From Niallia alba (GTDB lineage: Bacteria; Bacillota; Bacilli; Bacillales; Cytobacillaceae), in the NCBI RefSeq assembly GCF_012933555.1, contig NZ_JABBPK010000001.1, positions 3,822,001 through 3,886,000 of the forward strand: DNA of 64,000 nucleotides, read 5' to 3'. The position numbers and the translations under genes are program-made. Positions within the stretch are counted from its first letter, which is position 1. Each line of letters opens with the position of its first letter. The notes below the pieces were generated by a model. It was given only the letters and a program-made list of their open reading frames with translations, made no database searches and was not told the DNA's origin. Of the stretch, positions 43,496 through 52,832 are shown piece by piece.

Positions 43496-44569
43496 ATGAA
43501 AAAATTAGTAATATTAGGTGGTGGATATGGCGGTATGCGCGTTTTATCCTCCATCATACCTCATTTACCATATGATTTAATGGTCATCTTAATAGATAAA
43601 GTACCATTTCACTTTCTTAAGACAGAATATTATGCAATTGCCGCTGGTACTGTTCATGATAAGAGCCTACAAATTCCTTTTCCTAATCACCCTCAAGTAA
43701 GCCTAATACAAGCAGAAGTGGAAAAAATTGATTTACACAATAATAAAGTTTGGTTGACGGGAAAAAATCCAATTGAATACGATGATTTAATTATTGGACT
43801 TGGCTGTGAAGACAATTATCATCAAGTCGAAGGTGCAGAAAAATACACTCATAGCATTCAAACCATAAGTAAATCTAAACGTACACATAAGCAGCTCCGC
43901 CACTTACCTGAGGGAGCAAAGATAGCTATTATTGGCGGTGGATTAAGTGGAGTGGAATTAGCAGCTGAATTAGCTGAAAGTAGTAAGTTACAAATATCAC
44001 TTTTCGATCGTGGGGATGCTATACTATCTTCCTATCCTAAAAAAGTAAGAAATTATGTAGAACGATGGTTTAAGGACAAAAAAGTAATTGTTATTAAAAA
44101 CAGTGTAATTACGCGCATAGAAGAGGATATCGTTTATAACCATGGAAGCCCGATTCCTTTTGACTGCATTGTTTGGACTGCTGGCATACAGCCAAATAAA
44201 ATAGTACGTACACTAGATGTGGAAAAAGATAAGAAAGGACGAATTACCTTATCAAAGTATCATCACCTTCCTAATAATGATCGTGTGTTTGTTGTCGGCG
44301 ATTGTGCTAGTTTAAAGCATCCCCCAAGTGCACAGCTTGCTGAAGGTCAAGCAGAACAAATTGCCTTTGTCCTGACATCAAGATGGAAAGGGAAAGTACT
44401 TCCAGATCATTTGCCTCCAATAAAGCTAAAAGGAGTCCTTGGATCATTAGGAAAAAAAGTCGGTTTTGGTCTCATTGCCAAAACTGCTTTAACAGGAAGA
44501 ATTCCCCGTTTAATTAAACACGGAGTCTTATGGAAAGATAAAAATAAAAAAAATAAAATTACTGACTAA
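43496..44569 (+). CDS. yutJ: NADH dehydrogenase-like FAD protein YutJ
   Basis: 357 residues, type II NADH dehydrogenase family. FAD motif KLVILGGGYGGMRVLSSI, NADH motif KIAIIGGGLSGVELAAELAE near 140, and RVFVVGDCASLKHP near 260. It lacks an obvious C-terminal amphipathic anchor, though it ends with basic residues, so membrane association is uncertain. GGGGGG precedes ATG. Terminator follows. Confidence 0.9.
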   Translation: MKKLVILGGGYGGMRVLSSIIPHLPYDLMVILIDKVPFHFLKTEYYAIAAGTVHDKSLQIPFPNHPQVSLIQAEVEKIDLHNNKVWLTGKNPIEYDDLIIGLGCEDNYHQVEGAEKYTHSIQTISKSKRTHKQLRHLPEGAKIAIIGGGLSGVELAAELAESSKLQISLFDRGDAILSSYPKKVRNYVERWFKDKKVIVIKNSVITRIEEDIVYNHGSPIPFDCIVWTAGIQPNKIVRTLDVEKDKKGRITLSKYHHLPNNDRVFVVGDCASLKHPPSAQLAEGQAEQIAFVLTSRWKGKVLPDHLPPIKLKGVLGSLGKKVGFGLIAKTALTGRIPRLIKHGVLWKDKNKKNKITD

Positions 44570-44578
44570 TAACGCACT

Positions 44579-44615
44579 AGAGTGCTGTTTTCAATAGGAA
44601 AACAGCACTCTTTAT
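44579..44615. terminator. Terminator between yutJ and yuzD
   Basis: 14 bp stem AGAGTGCTGTTTTC/GAAAACAGCACTCT followed by T residues. Confidence 0.85.
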
Positions 44616-44621
44616 TTCTAT

Positions 44622-44945
44622 TTATATACTCGTATATCCGTATTTCTTAAATTCCTCATATATTTTCTTCAATTTTGGATTGCCTTCACCAACAATCTCT
44701 CCTTCAATTACGACTACTGGATAAAACAAATCTTCATCAATAATTTTCCGGCAAAATTCATTTTTATCTTCCTCGTAATTAGCTTGAAAAATATCATAGT
44801 AATTAATGTGAAAAGTTTGTTCTGGAAATTTTCTACTTAAGGCAGCTTGTAGCCATTCATATGTATCTTTAGAGGATGGCAAATTAACACAGCTTGCACA
44901 AATTTGATCTGCACCATATATACTTACTTCAATTTCTTTTTTCAA
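44622..44945 (-). CDS. yuzD: YuzD, DUF1462 thioredoxin-like protein
   Basis: 107 residues from a TTG at 44945 (AGGGGGAG upstream). EVSIYGADQICASCVNLPSS has a CxxC as in thioredoxin-like folds, KDTYEWLQAALSRKFPEQ follows, and FYPVVVIEGEIVGEGNPKLK closes the fold with the usual cis-Pro region. The longer frame to 44996 lacks a site. Neighbouring yutI and yutJ match B. subtilis order. Possible role in Fe-S or disulfide chemistry, unproven. Confidence 0.82.
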   Translation of the reverse strand: MKKEIEVSIYGADQICASCVNLPSSKDTYEWLQAALSRKFPEQTFHINYYDIFQANYEEDKNEFCRKIIDEDLFYPVVVIEGEIVGEGNPKLKKIYEEFKKYGYTSI

Positions 44946-45025
44946 ATAAAATCTCCCCCTTATATAGACACGCTTGCTAATCCTATATTTCAACACTCAT
45001 AATAGTGCCTTTTTATTTATCCATT

Positions 45026-45062
45026 GGCTGTTTTCGTAAAGTTTGTTGCTATTATCTGCAAC
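45026..45062 (+). repeat. Repeat family C, left-end fragment
   Basis: GGCTGTTTTCGTAAAGTTTG followed by TTGCTATTATCTGCAACC matches the first ~37 bases of family C (as at 49119). The rest is missing. Confidence 0.6.
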
Positions 45063-45157
45063 CTATCCATTTATTGTTTATTTAATTCGTGTTCCTTGAT
45101 TATAGATTTTTTATCCTAATGTGATTATAATAAATAATAGGAAAGGAGTCGATATGT

Positions 45158-45394
45158 ATGCAAGAAGTTGAAATAAAAGAACAAGTACAAGAAGTACTAG
45201 ATAAATTACGTCCATTCCTTTTAAGAGATGGTGGAGACTGTGAATTAGTTGATGTTGAGGATGGTATTGTTAAGCTACGCTTACTAGGTGCTTGCGGAAG
45301 CTGCCCAAGCTCTACCATTACTTTAAAAGCTGGTATTGAGCGTGCTTTATTAGAAGAAGTACCAGGCGTTTATGAAGTAGAGCAAGTATTTTAA
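45158..45394 (+). CDS. yutI: NifU C-terminal-like Fe-S scaffold protein YutI
   Basis: 78 residues, single NifU_C/Nfu domain. [20 protein letters not shown] and the CGSC motif in [20 protein letters not shown]. Binds a cluster between two subunits and delivers it to target proteins. GGAAAGGAG ahead of ATG. Followed by a terminator and the convergent threonine operon. Confidence 0.93.
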   Translation: MQEVEIKEQVQEVLDKLRPFLLRDGGDCELVDVEDGIVKLRLLGACGSCPSSTITLKAGIERALLEEVPGVYEVEQVF

Positions 45395-45420
45395 TCCTTC
45401 CTACATTGAAAAGCAGAAAG

Positions 45421-45451
45421 AGAAAGAGGATGCGATTGCATCCTCTTTTCC
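45421..45451. terminator. Terminator between yutI and thrB
   Basis: 10 bp stem AAGAGGATGC/GCATCCTCTT with a GATT loop; A and T runs on the two sides serve both strands. Confidence 0.85.
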
Positions 45452-46372
45452 TTATTTAATCTCTGTTGCAATAGCTCCAGAACAAATACTTCCTTCCTTA
45501 TCTATTTCCAAAGGTAGAAAACACATTTCAGGTAGTATAGCCGTTAATCCTTCCATTAACGAATCCATTTCTCCAGGCTTTACAAAGCATAACACCGTTG
45601 GTCCTGCCCCACTTAAAGCCACACCATATGCACCAAGCTTATAGGCCTGTTCCTCCATTATTTGCAAATGTGGAACAAGCTCTTTTCGATATGGTTGATG
45701 GTACTTGTCCTGTTTCATCATCTTGCCTGCAAGCTTTAAATTGCCTGTTAACAGAGCTGCAACTAGCAAATTGGAGACGGCACCTGCTGAAACAGCTTCT
45801 CCAAAAGAAAGAGAGCTTGGCAATACTCCCCGCGATGATTTCGTTAAGAGCTCTTCTTCTGGAATGACCGCCAACACATCTAAATCTATGGAATGAATGA
45901 TTTCTGCATCCACTTCTTCTCCTATTTGACAGCCAATAACTAATCCACCAAAAATACTCGCACCAACATTATCTGGATGACCCTCCATTTTGGAGGCAAT
46001 TTCAAACTTCTGTTGTTTAGTCAGCTGCAAATTCCCCACTTGATCAGCTAGCTCAATTCCGGCAACAATAGCAGAAGCGCTAGATCCTAGTCCCCTTGCT
46101 AAAGGAATATTGCTGTCAACTTTAATCTGACAAGGGGCAAGAATAGTTTCAAATGTCTTCGCAACTTCGATTGCTGTTCGAATAATGAAATTACTTTCAT
46201 CATTTGGAAATTCCTTCAGCTCCTCTGTTAACGGAATAACCTCCCAACATTCACTTCGAGCAACTTCCAATGTTAAATATAAGTTTAACGCTAATCCAAT
46301 ACTATCAAAGCCTGGACCTAAGTTTGCGGTGCTTGCCGGAACTTTAATCAGTAACATCTCACCTTCGTTCAT
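45452..46372 (-). CDS. thrB: Homoserine kinase ThrB
   Basis: 306 residues, GHMP kinase. [20 protein letters not shown] near the start, the ATP loop [17 protein letters not shown] near 90, and [15 protein letters not shown] near 255. Phosphorylates homoserine for threonine synthesis. It starts four bases inside thrC (ATGA overlap), so hom-thrC-thrB is one coupled operon. Confidence 0.96.
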   Translation of the reverse strand: MNEGEMLLIKVPASTANLGPGFDSIGLALNLYLTLEVARSECWEVIPLTEELKEFPNDESNFIIRTAIEVAKTFETILAPCQIKVDSNIPLARGLGSSASAIVAGIELADQVGNLQLTKQQKFEIASKMEGHPDNVGASIFGGLVIGCQIGEEVDAEIIHSIDLDVLAVIPEEELLTKSSRGVLPSSLSFGEAVSAGAVSNLLVAALLTGNLKLAGKMMKQDKYHQPYRKELVPHLQIMEEQAYKLGAYGVALSGAGPTVLCFVKPGEMDSLMEGLTAILPEMCFLPLEIDKEGSICSGAIATEIK

Positions 46373-47430
46373 ATATGAACGACTCCTTTAATATGATTAG
46401 CGACTGCTTTCTCATCATTAGGCAGCACTACTGGTTTTAATGGACTCACATCGATAGCTGTATTTGGATCCTTCAAGCCATTTCCTGTAAGAATGGCTAC
46501 TATTTTGCTGCCCTTTGGAATTTTTCCATTTTGGATATGTTTATACACACCTGCAATAGACGCACAGGAACCTGGTTCAGCAAAAACGCCTTCTTTAGCA
46601 GCAATCGCACGATATGCAGCCACAATCTCTTCATCTGTTACTTCATCTATAATTCCATTTGACTCTTCTTGCGCTTGAACAGCTAACTTCCAGCTTGCTG
46701 GATTACCGATACGAATTGCTGTAGCAATCGTTTCTGGATTCTCAAACACCCGATTATGCACAATCGCTGCTGCCCCCGCTGCCTCAAAGCCATGAATTTT
46801 AGGCAGTCCCGTTTGCTTTACTTCGTGATATTCTTTAAATCCTTTCCAATAGGCACTAATATTCCCAGCATTTCCAACTGGAATTGCTAAGATATCCGGT
46901 GCTCCTCCCAATTGATCACATAATTCAAATGCAGCTGTTTTTTGCCCTTCTAATCGGTATGGATTTACAGAGTTTACAAGTGCAACTGGTTCTGTTTCAC
47001 TTATTTTTCGAACCATTTGCAAAGCTTGATCAAAGTTCCCCTCAATGGCAATAATCTCTGCACCATACATGACGGCTTGTGCGAGTTTCCCCATCGCTAT
47101 TTTCCCTTCAGGTATAACAACAATACAGCGCATTCCTGCACGTGTAGCATAAGCTGCTGCTGCTGCTGATGTATTTCCAGTAGATGCACAGATAACTGTT
47201 GAGTTTCCTTCTTCCTTTGCTTTGGCAACAGCCATTACCATACCTCTATCTTTAAATGAGCCAGTTGGATTTGTTCCTTCTGTTTTTACGTACAACTCTA
47301 CTCCCCATTCTGCAGACAACTTTTCCAGCTTGATAAGTGGAGTATTTCCTTCATTCAGTGTTAACATTGGTGTAGATTCATTTATTGGTAAATATTCCTT
47401 ATATTCTTCTAAAAGGCCCTTCCATCTCAT
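46369..47430 (-). CDS. thrC: Threonine synthase ThrC
   Basis: 353 residues, PLP enzyme of the short ThrC type. PLP lysine in [20 protein letters not shown], substrate loop [19 protein letters not shown], phosphate-binding [13 protein letters not shown]. Converts phosphohomoserine to threonine. Its start overlaps the hom stop by one base (TAATG). Middle gene of the operon. Confidence 0.97.
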   Translation of the reverse strand: MRWKGLLEEYKEYLPINESTPMLTLNEGNTPLIKLEKLSAEWGVELYVKTEGTNPTGSFKDRGMVMAVAKAKEEGNSTVICASTGNTSAAAAAYATRAGMRCIVVIPEGKIAMGKLAQAVMYGAEIIAIEGNFDQALQMVRKISETEPVALVNSVNPYRLEGQKTAAFELCDQLGGAPDILAIPVGNAGNISAYWKGFKEYHEVKQTGLPKIHGFEAAGAAAIVHNRVFENPETIATAIRIGNPASWKLAVQAQEESNGIIDEVTDEEIVAAYRAIAAKEGVFAEPGSCASIAGVYKHIQNGKIPKGSKIVAILTGNGLKDPNTAIDVSPLKPVVLPNDEKAVANHIKGVVHI

Positions 47431-48725
47431 TACTTTATTCCTCCCTCAACTCGATAAGAACTTTTTACTGTTCGCACAGATGCTAAATCGCTTAATTCTA
47501 ATAAAATATTTTCATAGTTTAATAAAGAAGCATGATGGGTAACTAAGACAATTTCCGCTAATCCTTTTTCCTTCACTGGCAATTGAAGAATCTTTTCAAA
47601 GCTTACTCCGTGTTGCGAGAAGATGGAGGTAATTTCAGCAAACACACCAACCTCATCTTTCACCTGTAACCGTAAGAAATATTTTGAGAACATTTCATCT
47701 GGTTCTTTTAGCTTCTTTTTAAATTGTGGAGCAATGGCACCTTTTCCATTTACACCTAATCTCATATTTTTCAATACATTCATTAAATCAGATACAACAG
47801 CAGTTGCTGTAGGCAAACTACCAGCTCCTGGCCCATAAAACATTGTTTGTCCAACCGCTTCCCCGTACACATATACAGCATTGTATTCATTATGAACAGA
47901 TGCCAATGGATGACTATCTACAATAAAAGTTGGCTGCACACTAACCTCTACTTTTTCTTCGTTCCTTTGTGCAATGCCAATGAGCTTCATTGTATAGCCT
48001 AACTGCTTTCCATACAGGATATCTTCATCTGTTACATTAGAAATCCCCTGTACTTTTACATCTTCTAAGCCAATATTCATAGAAAAACCAAGTGTTGCCA
48101 AAATAGTCATTTTTCTTGCTGCATCTAGGCCTTCCACATCTGACGTAGGATCACTTTCTGCAAATCCTAATTCTTGTGCTTCTGCTAGGACATCTTCATA
48201 CGCTCTTTGTTGCTGGCTCATCTTTGTTAATATAAAATTAGTTGTCCCGTTGACAATTCCCATTAATTTAACGATTCGATCTGAGGCTAATCCATCAACT
48301 AAACCTCTTAGAATCGGAATTCCCCCTGCAACACTAGCCTCATAAAATAAATCACAATTATTATGGGACGCTGCTTGTAAAAGTTCCGCCCCATGTACAG
48401 CCATTAAATCCTTATTGGCTGTCACTACTTGCTTTTTGTTATTTAACGCTTTAAGTAAGATATTCTTTGTCTCTTCAATCCCACCCATTACTTCAATTAC
48501 CACATCTATTTCAGGATCATCCAAAATGTCATTTGCATCACCCGTTAAGAGAATATCTGTTAACTCAACATCTCTCTCTTTATTGATATTTTTGACAAGA
48601 ATTTTTCTCACTTTCACTGGGCATCCAACTTGATGCATAATTTTATCCTGATGATTTTCAATAATTTTCACAACACCCGATCCAACAGTTCCTAATCCGA
48701 GTAGTCCAATTGAGATTGTCTCCAT
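47430..48725 (-). CDS. hom: Homoserine dehydrogenase Hom
   Basis: 431 residues. NAD(P) motif [18 protein letters not shown], catalytic region [20 protein letters not shown], and [12 protein letters not shown]; the C-terminal ~80 residues are an ACT domain ([20 protein letters not shown]) for threonine feedback. Reduces aspartate semialdehyde to homoserine. GGGAGG precedes ATG. No riboswitch or T-box is seen in the AT-rich 48726-49112 leader region. Confidence 0.97.
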   Translation of the reverse strand: METISIGLLGLGTVGSGVVKIIENHQDKIMHQVGCPVKVRKILVKNINKERDVELTDILLTGDANDILDDPEIDVVIEVMGGIEETKNILLKALNNKKQVVTANKDLMAVHGAELLQAASHNNCDLFYEASVAGGIPILRGLVDGLASDRIVKLMGIVNGTTNFILTKMSQQQRAYEDVLAEAQELGFAESDPTSDVEGLDAARKMTILATLGFSMNIGLEDVKVQGISNVTDEDILYGKQLGYTMKLIGIAQRNEEKVEVSVQPTFIVDSHPLASVHNEYNAVYVYGEAVGQTMFYGPGAGSLPTATAVVSDLMNVLKNMRLGVNGKGAIAPQFKKKLKEPDEMFSKYFLRLQVKDEVGVFAEITSIFSQHGVSFEKILQLPVKEKGLAEIVLVTHHASLLNYENILLELSDLASVRTVKSSYRVEGGIK

Positions 48726-49290
48726 CTGTTTACCTCCCGCTGATGTTCTTTTTACGAGAACAACTGTCTTTGTATAGTAGACATTATAGTGTTTGAATCC
48801 TTTTTTTACAAGGGGTGTTTATACATTCTTTAAAAATTTCTATTTTATAAATAGAATATATATGTATTTATTCTAAAAAAAATCAAAAGAATGCTCGTTT
48901 ACTTATTGAATCCATTATATAGGAAGATGATAATAATCTAAAAGGAAAATTATAAATTTTATGTATATTTAGATTTTTATTTACATTTTATATTTTTTAA
49001 TGGTTTTTCCGCTCTATTATGTTTACATGTGAGCGAAGGTTTAGATTAATCATCTTTGCTGTTACCTTTTCTTCTCCCTAGATATAACGCACTCTAATCT
49101 ATATATTCTTTTAATGAAAGGCTGTTTTCATAAAGTTTGTTTCGATTACCCGCTGCCGGAATACACTTCGCTTTCCGTGGGCTAAGCTTAAGCCACCTCC
49201 GCTTCGTCTTCGTGTATTCCGGCTGCTCCATTTTCCAACTAATTCTTTTTTCCTATCGAATAAACATCAATCCTTTAGAAAAACTCTCAT

Positions 49291-49480
49291 GGCGGCGTTA
49301 CCCGCCGCCACCGTCTATCATGAAAACTTGCTCCTATCCCATGATAGAAAGTCTAAACCACTTAACACCTGACCATAATTAATAGTACAATACGACCAGT
49401 CCGAAGACTGTTTGGTGGATCAATACAAGTTGATACCCCGTTAGAAAAACTGGTTGTGACAGTTTAAAAGAACCGTCTAA
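49291..49480 (+). ncRNA. Candidate IS110 bridge-RNA locus
   Basis: Structured left end of the IS110-family element. Hairpins: GGCGGCG/CGCCGCC (49291-49309); CTATCATG/CATGATAG with a 17-base loop (49315-49347); ACCAGTC-CGAA-GACTGTTTGGT (49395-49416); and a CCCCGTTAG..AACTGG region (about 49435-49455). IS110 elements encode a ~180-nt bridge RNA here whose loops pair with target and donor DNA. Exact RNA ends and loops are not determined. It is now 1.9 kb from the recombinase start. Confidence 0.5.
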
Positions 49481-49539
49481 TGTGTTTATAAACACGAATA
49501 CAAAAATTTTGTATGATGACTTCTGTCGCTTGTATTGTA

Positions 49540-49547
49540 TTAAAAAT
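49540..49547. repeat. Target-site duplication, left copy
   Basis: TTAAAAAT directly before the IS6-like left end GGTAGTGTC. The identical 8 bases occur at 51386-51393 after the right end. Confidence 0.85.
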
Positions 49548-49620
49548 GGTAGTGTCAAAAGATTTATGAAAACTACCTAAAGGGTTAGTTTCTCTCCTAT
49601 TTACTGGATGGAGATGCGCC

Positions 49621-49770
49621 GCAATCGCTCTTGACAAACACGCCAATGGTTTGAGGATTGTTTAACAAGGGCGAAGGGAACAAAAGAAGGCATACCAAAT
49701 AAGCCCTTGGTTGTTTCCATTTTAAACCATTGGCAAGTTCGGTTTGTCAAGAGTTCGCTCCGCCGATTGC
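49621..49770. repeat. Long inverted repeat inside the IS6-like element
   Basis: Arms at about 49621-49672 and 49703-49770. The left arm contains GCAATCGCTCTTGACAAAC, CGCCAATGGTTT and AACAAGGGC; the right arm reads GCCCTTGGTTG, AAACCATTGGC, GTTTGTCAAGAG and CCGATTGC. A cruciform or very stable transcript hairpin is possible. It occupies the ~250-base non-coding end downstream of the transposase. Confidence 0.65.
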
Positions 49771-49803
49771 TGAATTAGCTTAAGGGCTCAGCTAAACAAA
49801 AAG

Positions 49804-51243
49804 TTAGGCTTGTCTTTGTTCTACTATCCATTGTTGTGCTAATCCAATGAGCTTTGTCCAACGTGCTGGCATTGTTGGAAGCCCCTTGAGTTCTGGATTC
49901 ACTACGGGCACTTTTCCTTCTAAGGCGGCATGCGGACGCAAAAAGTTAAAGTAGGCCGTAAATAAGGTGACGTATGAAATGGAACCATGTTCAGAGCCGA
50001 ATCCATGAGTGGAGCGATAATTGCCCTTAAAGGTGCGGTTAAGTCTCTCAATTATTTGTTTCAGTGGTCTATATTCGGTCGAAACAGGGTCCTCATTGGT
50101 TAATCCAATGACCTGCTTCACATCGAATGAAATCCCATGTTGAGCGAAGAAATGTTGGGCTAAAAGATAGATTGGATTCCCGTCTACCACAAAGGTCAGA
50201 TTTTCTGGAATCTCTTTCATCTTGATTAAGACCTCATCAATTGCTCGAATGGCTGTTGCTGTGTCTCGATTAGGCGACACCGGATACGAAAGAATAATCT
50301 TTTTCACGGCGTCAAAAAAGAAAAATAAATAATGCCATCGACCGTTTACTCTGATATACGTTTCATCACCGCAGAATTGGTCTGAAAGTTCATAGGGATA
50401 GTGATCCACATAAGGTTTAAGTAATAAAGCTACGCTATTTTCGTAGTTCAATACAGTCTGATGTGAAATCATCACTCCGTGTACGTCCTGCATAATCGCA
50501 GCTGTTTTACGGGCCGAAAGGCCATAGTTTACATGATAGGTTAGGATTAATCCTAATGTATGTGGTGATGCATAAATCTTTGATAAGTCAACGGCCGGCA
50601 GTTCTGGTGATTCCTTGGATAACGGCTGGAAATCGATATGAAACTGACGGAAAATGTATCTTAATTTAAATGCTTGAGGGTCCTTTTTGAACCTTTTCTT
50701 TTCTTTTGAAGTCATCCCATTGAGCTTCTTTTGATAATAAGAACAGTCATTGTTCTTGCACTTAAACACGTGAAAATCTTTTCTTTCTTTTATTTTCTCG
50801 AGAGTTTTGGAACAATGAGGACACTTCAGGATGGCTTCCTTAGAATAACGGTTCTTTTCACTGAAGAGCTCTGTACACACCTTGCATTGATACTGGCCTT
50901 TATCTCCATTGTTGGCATAAAGATAATCTGATGGAGCACCACACTTTGGGCAGTTCATGGATTTAGGTACGGAAACTTTTGCATTCTTACGCCTTTGAAC
51001 AGGTTTAAGTGGTTTCCCGTTCTTCTCTAGATATTCACTAAGAAGAACTCGATAATCAAGCTGTTCCAGAACTTCAATGACCGGAAGGTCGTCCACTTGA
51101 AGTTTTCGATATGGTTTATTTACTGGCTGTTCAGTAGGCTTATCAAACATACTCTTACCAATCAATAAAGTAAGCAATGTTCGAATTAGTTGTTCTTGAT
51201 AGTTTATAAAAGTTAATAAATAGGTTATAATTTGAGGGTACAA
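49804..51243 (-). CDS. DDE transposase, IS6/IS240-like with N-terminal zinc fingers
   Basis: 479 residues from a TTG at 51243 (AAAAGGAAGTGACAA upstream). A hydrophobic N-terminal helix (PQIITYLLTFINYQEQLIRT), two zinc-finger segments (CPKCGAPSDY with CKVC; CPHCSK with CKNNDC), then the DDE core: CGDETYIRVNGRWHYLFF (first Asp), FVVDGNPIYLLA (second Asp), QIIERLNRTFKGNYR (Glu). No stop or frameshift, so it may be active. A longer frame to 51288 lacks a ribosome site. Confidence 0.88.
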   Translation of the reverse strand: MYPQIITYLLTFINYQEQLIRTLLTLLIGKSMFDKPTEQPVNKPYRKLQVDDLPVIEVLEQLDYRVLLSEYLEKNGKPLKPVQRRKNAKVSVPKSMNCPKCGAPSDYLYANNGDKGQYQCKVCTELFSEKNRYSKEAILKCPHCSKTLEKIKERKDFHVFKCKNNDCSYYQKKLNGMTSKEKKRFKKDPQAFKLRYIFRQFHIDFQPLSKESPELPAVDLSKIYASPHTLGLILTYHVNYGLSARKTAAIMQDVHGVMISHQTVLNYENSVALLLKPYVDHYPYELSDQFCGDETYIRVNGRWHYLFFFFDAVKKIILSYPVSPNRDTATAIRAIDEVLIKMKEIPENLTFVVDGNPIYLLAQHFFAQHGISFDVKQVIGLTNEDPVSTEYRPLKQIIERLNRTFKGNYRSTHGFGSEHGSISYVTLFTAYFNFLRPHAALEGKVPVVNPELKGLPTMPARWTKLIGLAQQWIVEQRQA

Positions 51244-51385
51244 ATTGTCACTTCCTTTTCTAGGTTGTTGAGAGTGTCGTAACCTCAATTATCCTTAGAA
51301 TTCAGGGGGTGGCAATTTTTTTGCTTATAAAGCCCTCTCAGATAGGATTTAATAACCTATTTACTATAAAAGTTTTGACAATACG

Positions 51386-51393
51386 TTAAAAAT
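51386..51393. repeat. Target-site duplication, right copy
   Basis: TTAAAAAT, identical to 49540-49547. It is followed by CTTTGAGGTGATTAT and the IS110 recombinase start, so the insertion kept the recombinase's ribosome site. Confidence 0.85.
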
Positions 51394-51408
51394 CTTTGAG
51401 GTGATTAT

Positions 51409-52638
51409 ATGGAAGCTATGATTGAACGGTGTGCAGGCCTAGATGTACACCAAGAAACAGTAGTTGCTTGTGTTTTATTTGGTTCATTAGATAAAAAACC
51501 AAATAAAGAGATTCAAACCTTTCCAACAACCACAAGTGGCCTTTTGGCACTTAGCGACTGGCTATCCTCACACAAAATAACGGATGCTGTAATGGAAAGT
51601 ACCGGTGTATATTGGAAGCCCGTTTGGAATGTTATAGAATGTGACTTCCAATTAATCCTCGCCAATGCCCAACATGTTAAAAATGTTCCCGGAAGGAAAA
51701 CAGACGTAAAAGATGCGGAGTGGTTAGCTAAACTTTTGCGTTCTGGACTAATTGAAAAAAATTTTGTACCGCCCAAAGAAATTCGTGATTTGCGAGATTT
51801 AACCCGGTATCGTAAAAAACTCATCCATACACGAACTTCTGAGCGCAATCGAATCCACAAAATTCTACAGGATGCAAATATTAAACTAACTTCTGTTTTA
51901 TCTGACATTTTTGGTGTCACTGGTTGTCGCATTATTGAAGCCCTAATAAACGGCGAAAAAATAGGTGTGTTTGAACTTCAACAAATGGTTGATTCAAGAG
52001 TTAAGGCGAGCACAACAGATATTGCAGAAGCCCTTAACGGTGGAATACGTAAACATCATATTGATATGTTACGTTTCCATTGGGACCATATCAATCACAT
52101 CGATGAAACAATCGAAAAAGTAGTTGAACGCATAGACCAAGCGCTTATTCCTTATCAAGAGGAGTGCGAACTACTAGATACCATACCGGGTGTGGATAAA
52201 AATGCATCCGCAATCTTTATAGCTGAAATGGGTGTAGACATGTCAGTATTTAAAAGTTCTAAACATCTAGCCTCATGGGCTGGAGTGAGTCCAGGAAATT
52301 ATGAGAGTGCCGGTAAAAAAAAAACAGGTAAAACTCAGTACGGAAACAAATCATTAAGAACCACCGCTGTTGAATGTTCCATGGCTACAGATAGACAGTA
52401 TAATCGCATATCTGCACATAGAAAAAGAATTATGAAACGACAAGGAAAATCGAAAGCACGGATCGCTTCCGCTCATTTAATCCTAACAATTGCTTACAAT
52501 ATTTTAAAAACAAGGCAACCATATCAGGAACTAGGCCCTGATTATGTTGATCTCGAACAAAGTAAAGAACAAAAAATGATTCAATACTTAAAAAGGAAAG
52601 GGTATCGTATTGAACCCACTAATGAACAAATTGCTTAA
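51409..52638 (+). CDS. IS110-family recombinase (DEDD transposase)
   Basis: 409 residues, full length. N-terminal RuvC-like DEDD domain: CAGLDVHQETVVACVLFG (Asp), VMESTGVYWKPVWN (Glu), GRKTDVKDAEWLAKLLRSGL (Asp, Asp). A coiled-coil middle (RFHWDHINHIDETIEKVVER) follows. The C-terminal Tnp domain has DTIPGVDKNASAIFIAEMG and the catalytic serine in PGNYESAGKKKTGKTQYGNK. All catalytic residues are present. GAGGTG lies before ATG, but promoter and upstream RNA locus are cut off by the IS6-like insertion. Confidence 0.93.
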   Translation: MEAMIERCAGLDVHQETVVACVLFGSLDKKPNKEIQTFPTTTSGLLALSDWLSSHKITDAVMESTGVYWKPVWNVIECDFQLILANAQHVKNVPGRKTDVKDAEWLAKLLRSGLIEKNFVPPKEIRDLRDLTRYRKKLIHTRTSERNRIHKILQDANIKLTSVLSDIFGVTGCRIIEALINGEKIGVFELQQMVDSRVKASTTDIAEALNGGIRKHHIDMLRFHWDHINHIDETIEKVVERIDQALIPYQEECELLDTIPGVDKNASAIFIAEMGVDMSVFKSSKHLASWAGVSPGNYESAGKKKTGKTQYGNKSLRTTAVECSMATDRQYNRISAHRKRIMKRQGKSKARIASAHLILTIAYNILKTRQPYQELGPDYVDLEQSKEQKMIQYLKRKGYRIEPTNEQIA

Positions 52639-52832
52639 TGAATAACAAAAGCACTATATTTAATCATTCCTAGCCTTTTAAAAAAGTTCAAATTTAGAAG
52701 GTTCAGCTTAGTGTTGCCTTTTACCTAAAGAGTTTTCATACAAACAGCCTAATGAAATATAAAAAGACCTTATTAAAAACATAAAATGTGATTTTAACAA
52801 GATCTTCTATAACCATTGCTTCTCCCCATTAT

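Larger units (their letters stand above)
49548..51385 (-). mobile_element. IS6/IS240-like insertion sequence
   Basis: 1838 bp. Ends are inverted relatives: left GGTAGTGTCAAAAGATTTAT, right (reverse complement) CGTATTGTCAAAACTTTTAT. An exact 8 bp duplication TTAAAAAT borders it, and the start with GG and the 8 bp duplication fit the IS6 family. It carries one DDE transposase on the minus strand and a long inverted repeat (49621-49770) between the gene and the left end. Inserted 24 bases before the IS110 recombinase start codon. Confidence 0.82.
49283..52744 (+). mobile_element. IS110-family insertion sequence interrupted near its recombinase start
   Basis: Boundaries are deduced from where family C sequence stops (TTTAGAAAA at 49282) and resumes (CAGCCT at 52745), so they are accurate to a few bases. 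Without the inner insertion it would be about 1.6 kb: ~265 bases of structured 5' non-coding DNA, a 409-codon recombinase gene and ~105 bases of 3' end. A long 5' end is the mark of the IS110 subgroup, not IS1111. Ends GAAAAACTCTC and AAAGAGTTTTC are inverted relatives. Confidence 0.72.
49113..52756. mobile_element. Nested composite: repeat C split by an IS110-family element, itself split by an IS6-like element
   Basis: The outermost unit is a family C repeat. Left part 49119-49282 runs from AGGCTGTTTTCATAAAG through the GGAATACACTTCGC inner module to TTTAGAAAA; the right end CAGCCT is at 52745-52750. AATGAA flanks it on both sides (49113-49118, 52751-52756). Between the two parts lie the IS110-family element (about 49283-52744) and, within that, the IS6/IS240-like element (49548-51385). 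The whole nest sits between hom and yutH, which are neighbours in B. subtilis. Confidence 0.75.

Noticed and set aside
48726-49112. T-box or other leader RNA for hom-thrC-thrB
   Set aside because: No T-box sequence, specifier hairpin or leader terminator was recognisable.
49137-49382. Open frame across repeat C and the IS110 left end
   Set aside because: It spans a repeat/element junction and structured non-coding DNA, so it is not a gene.
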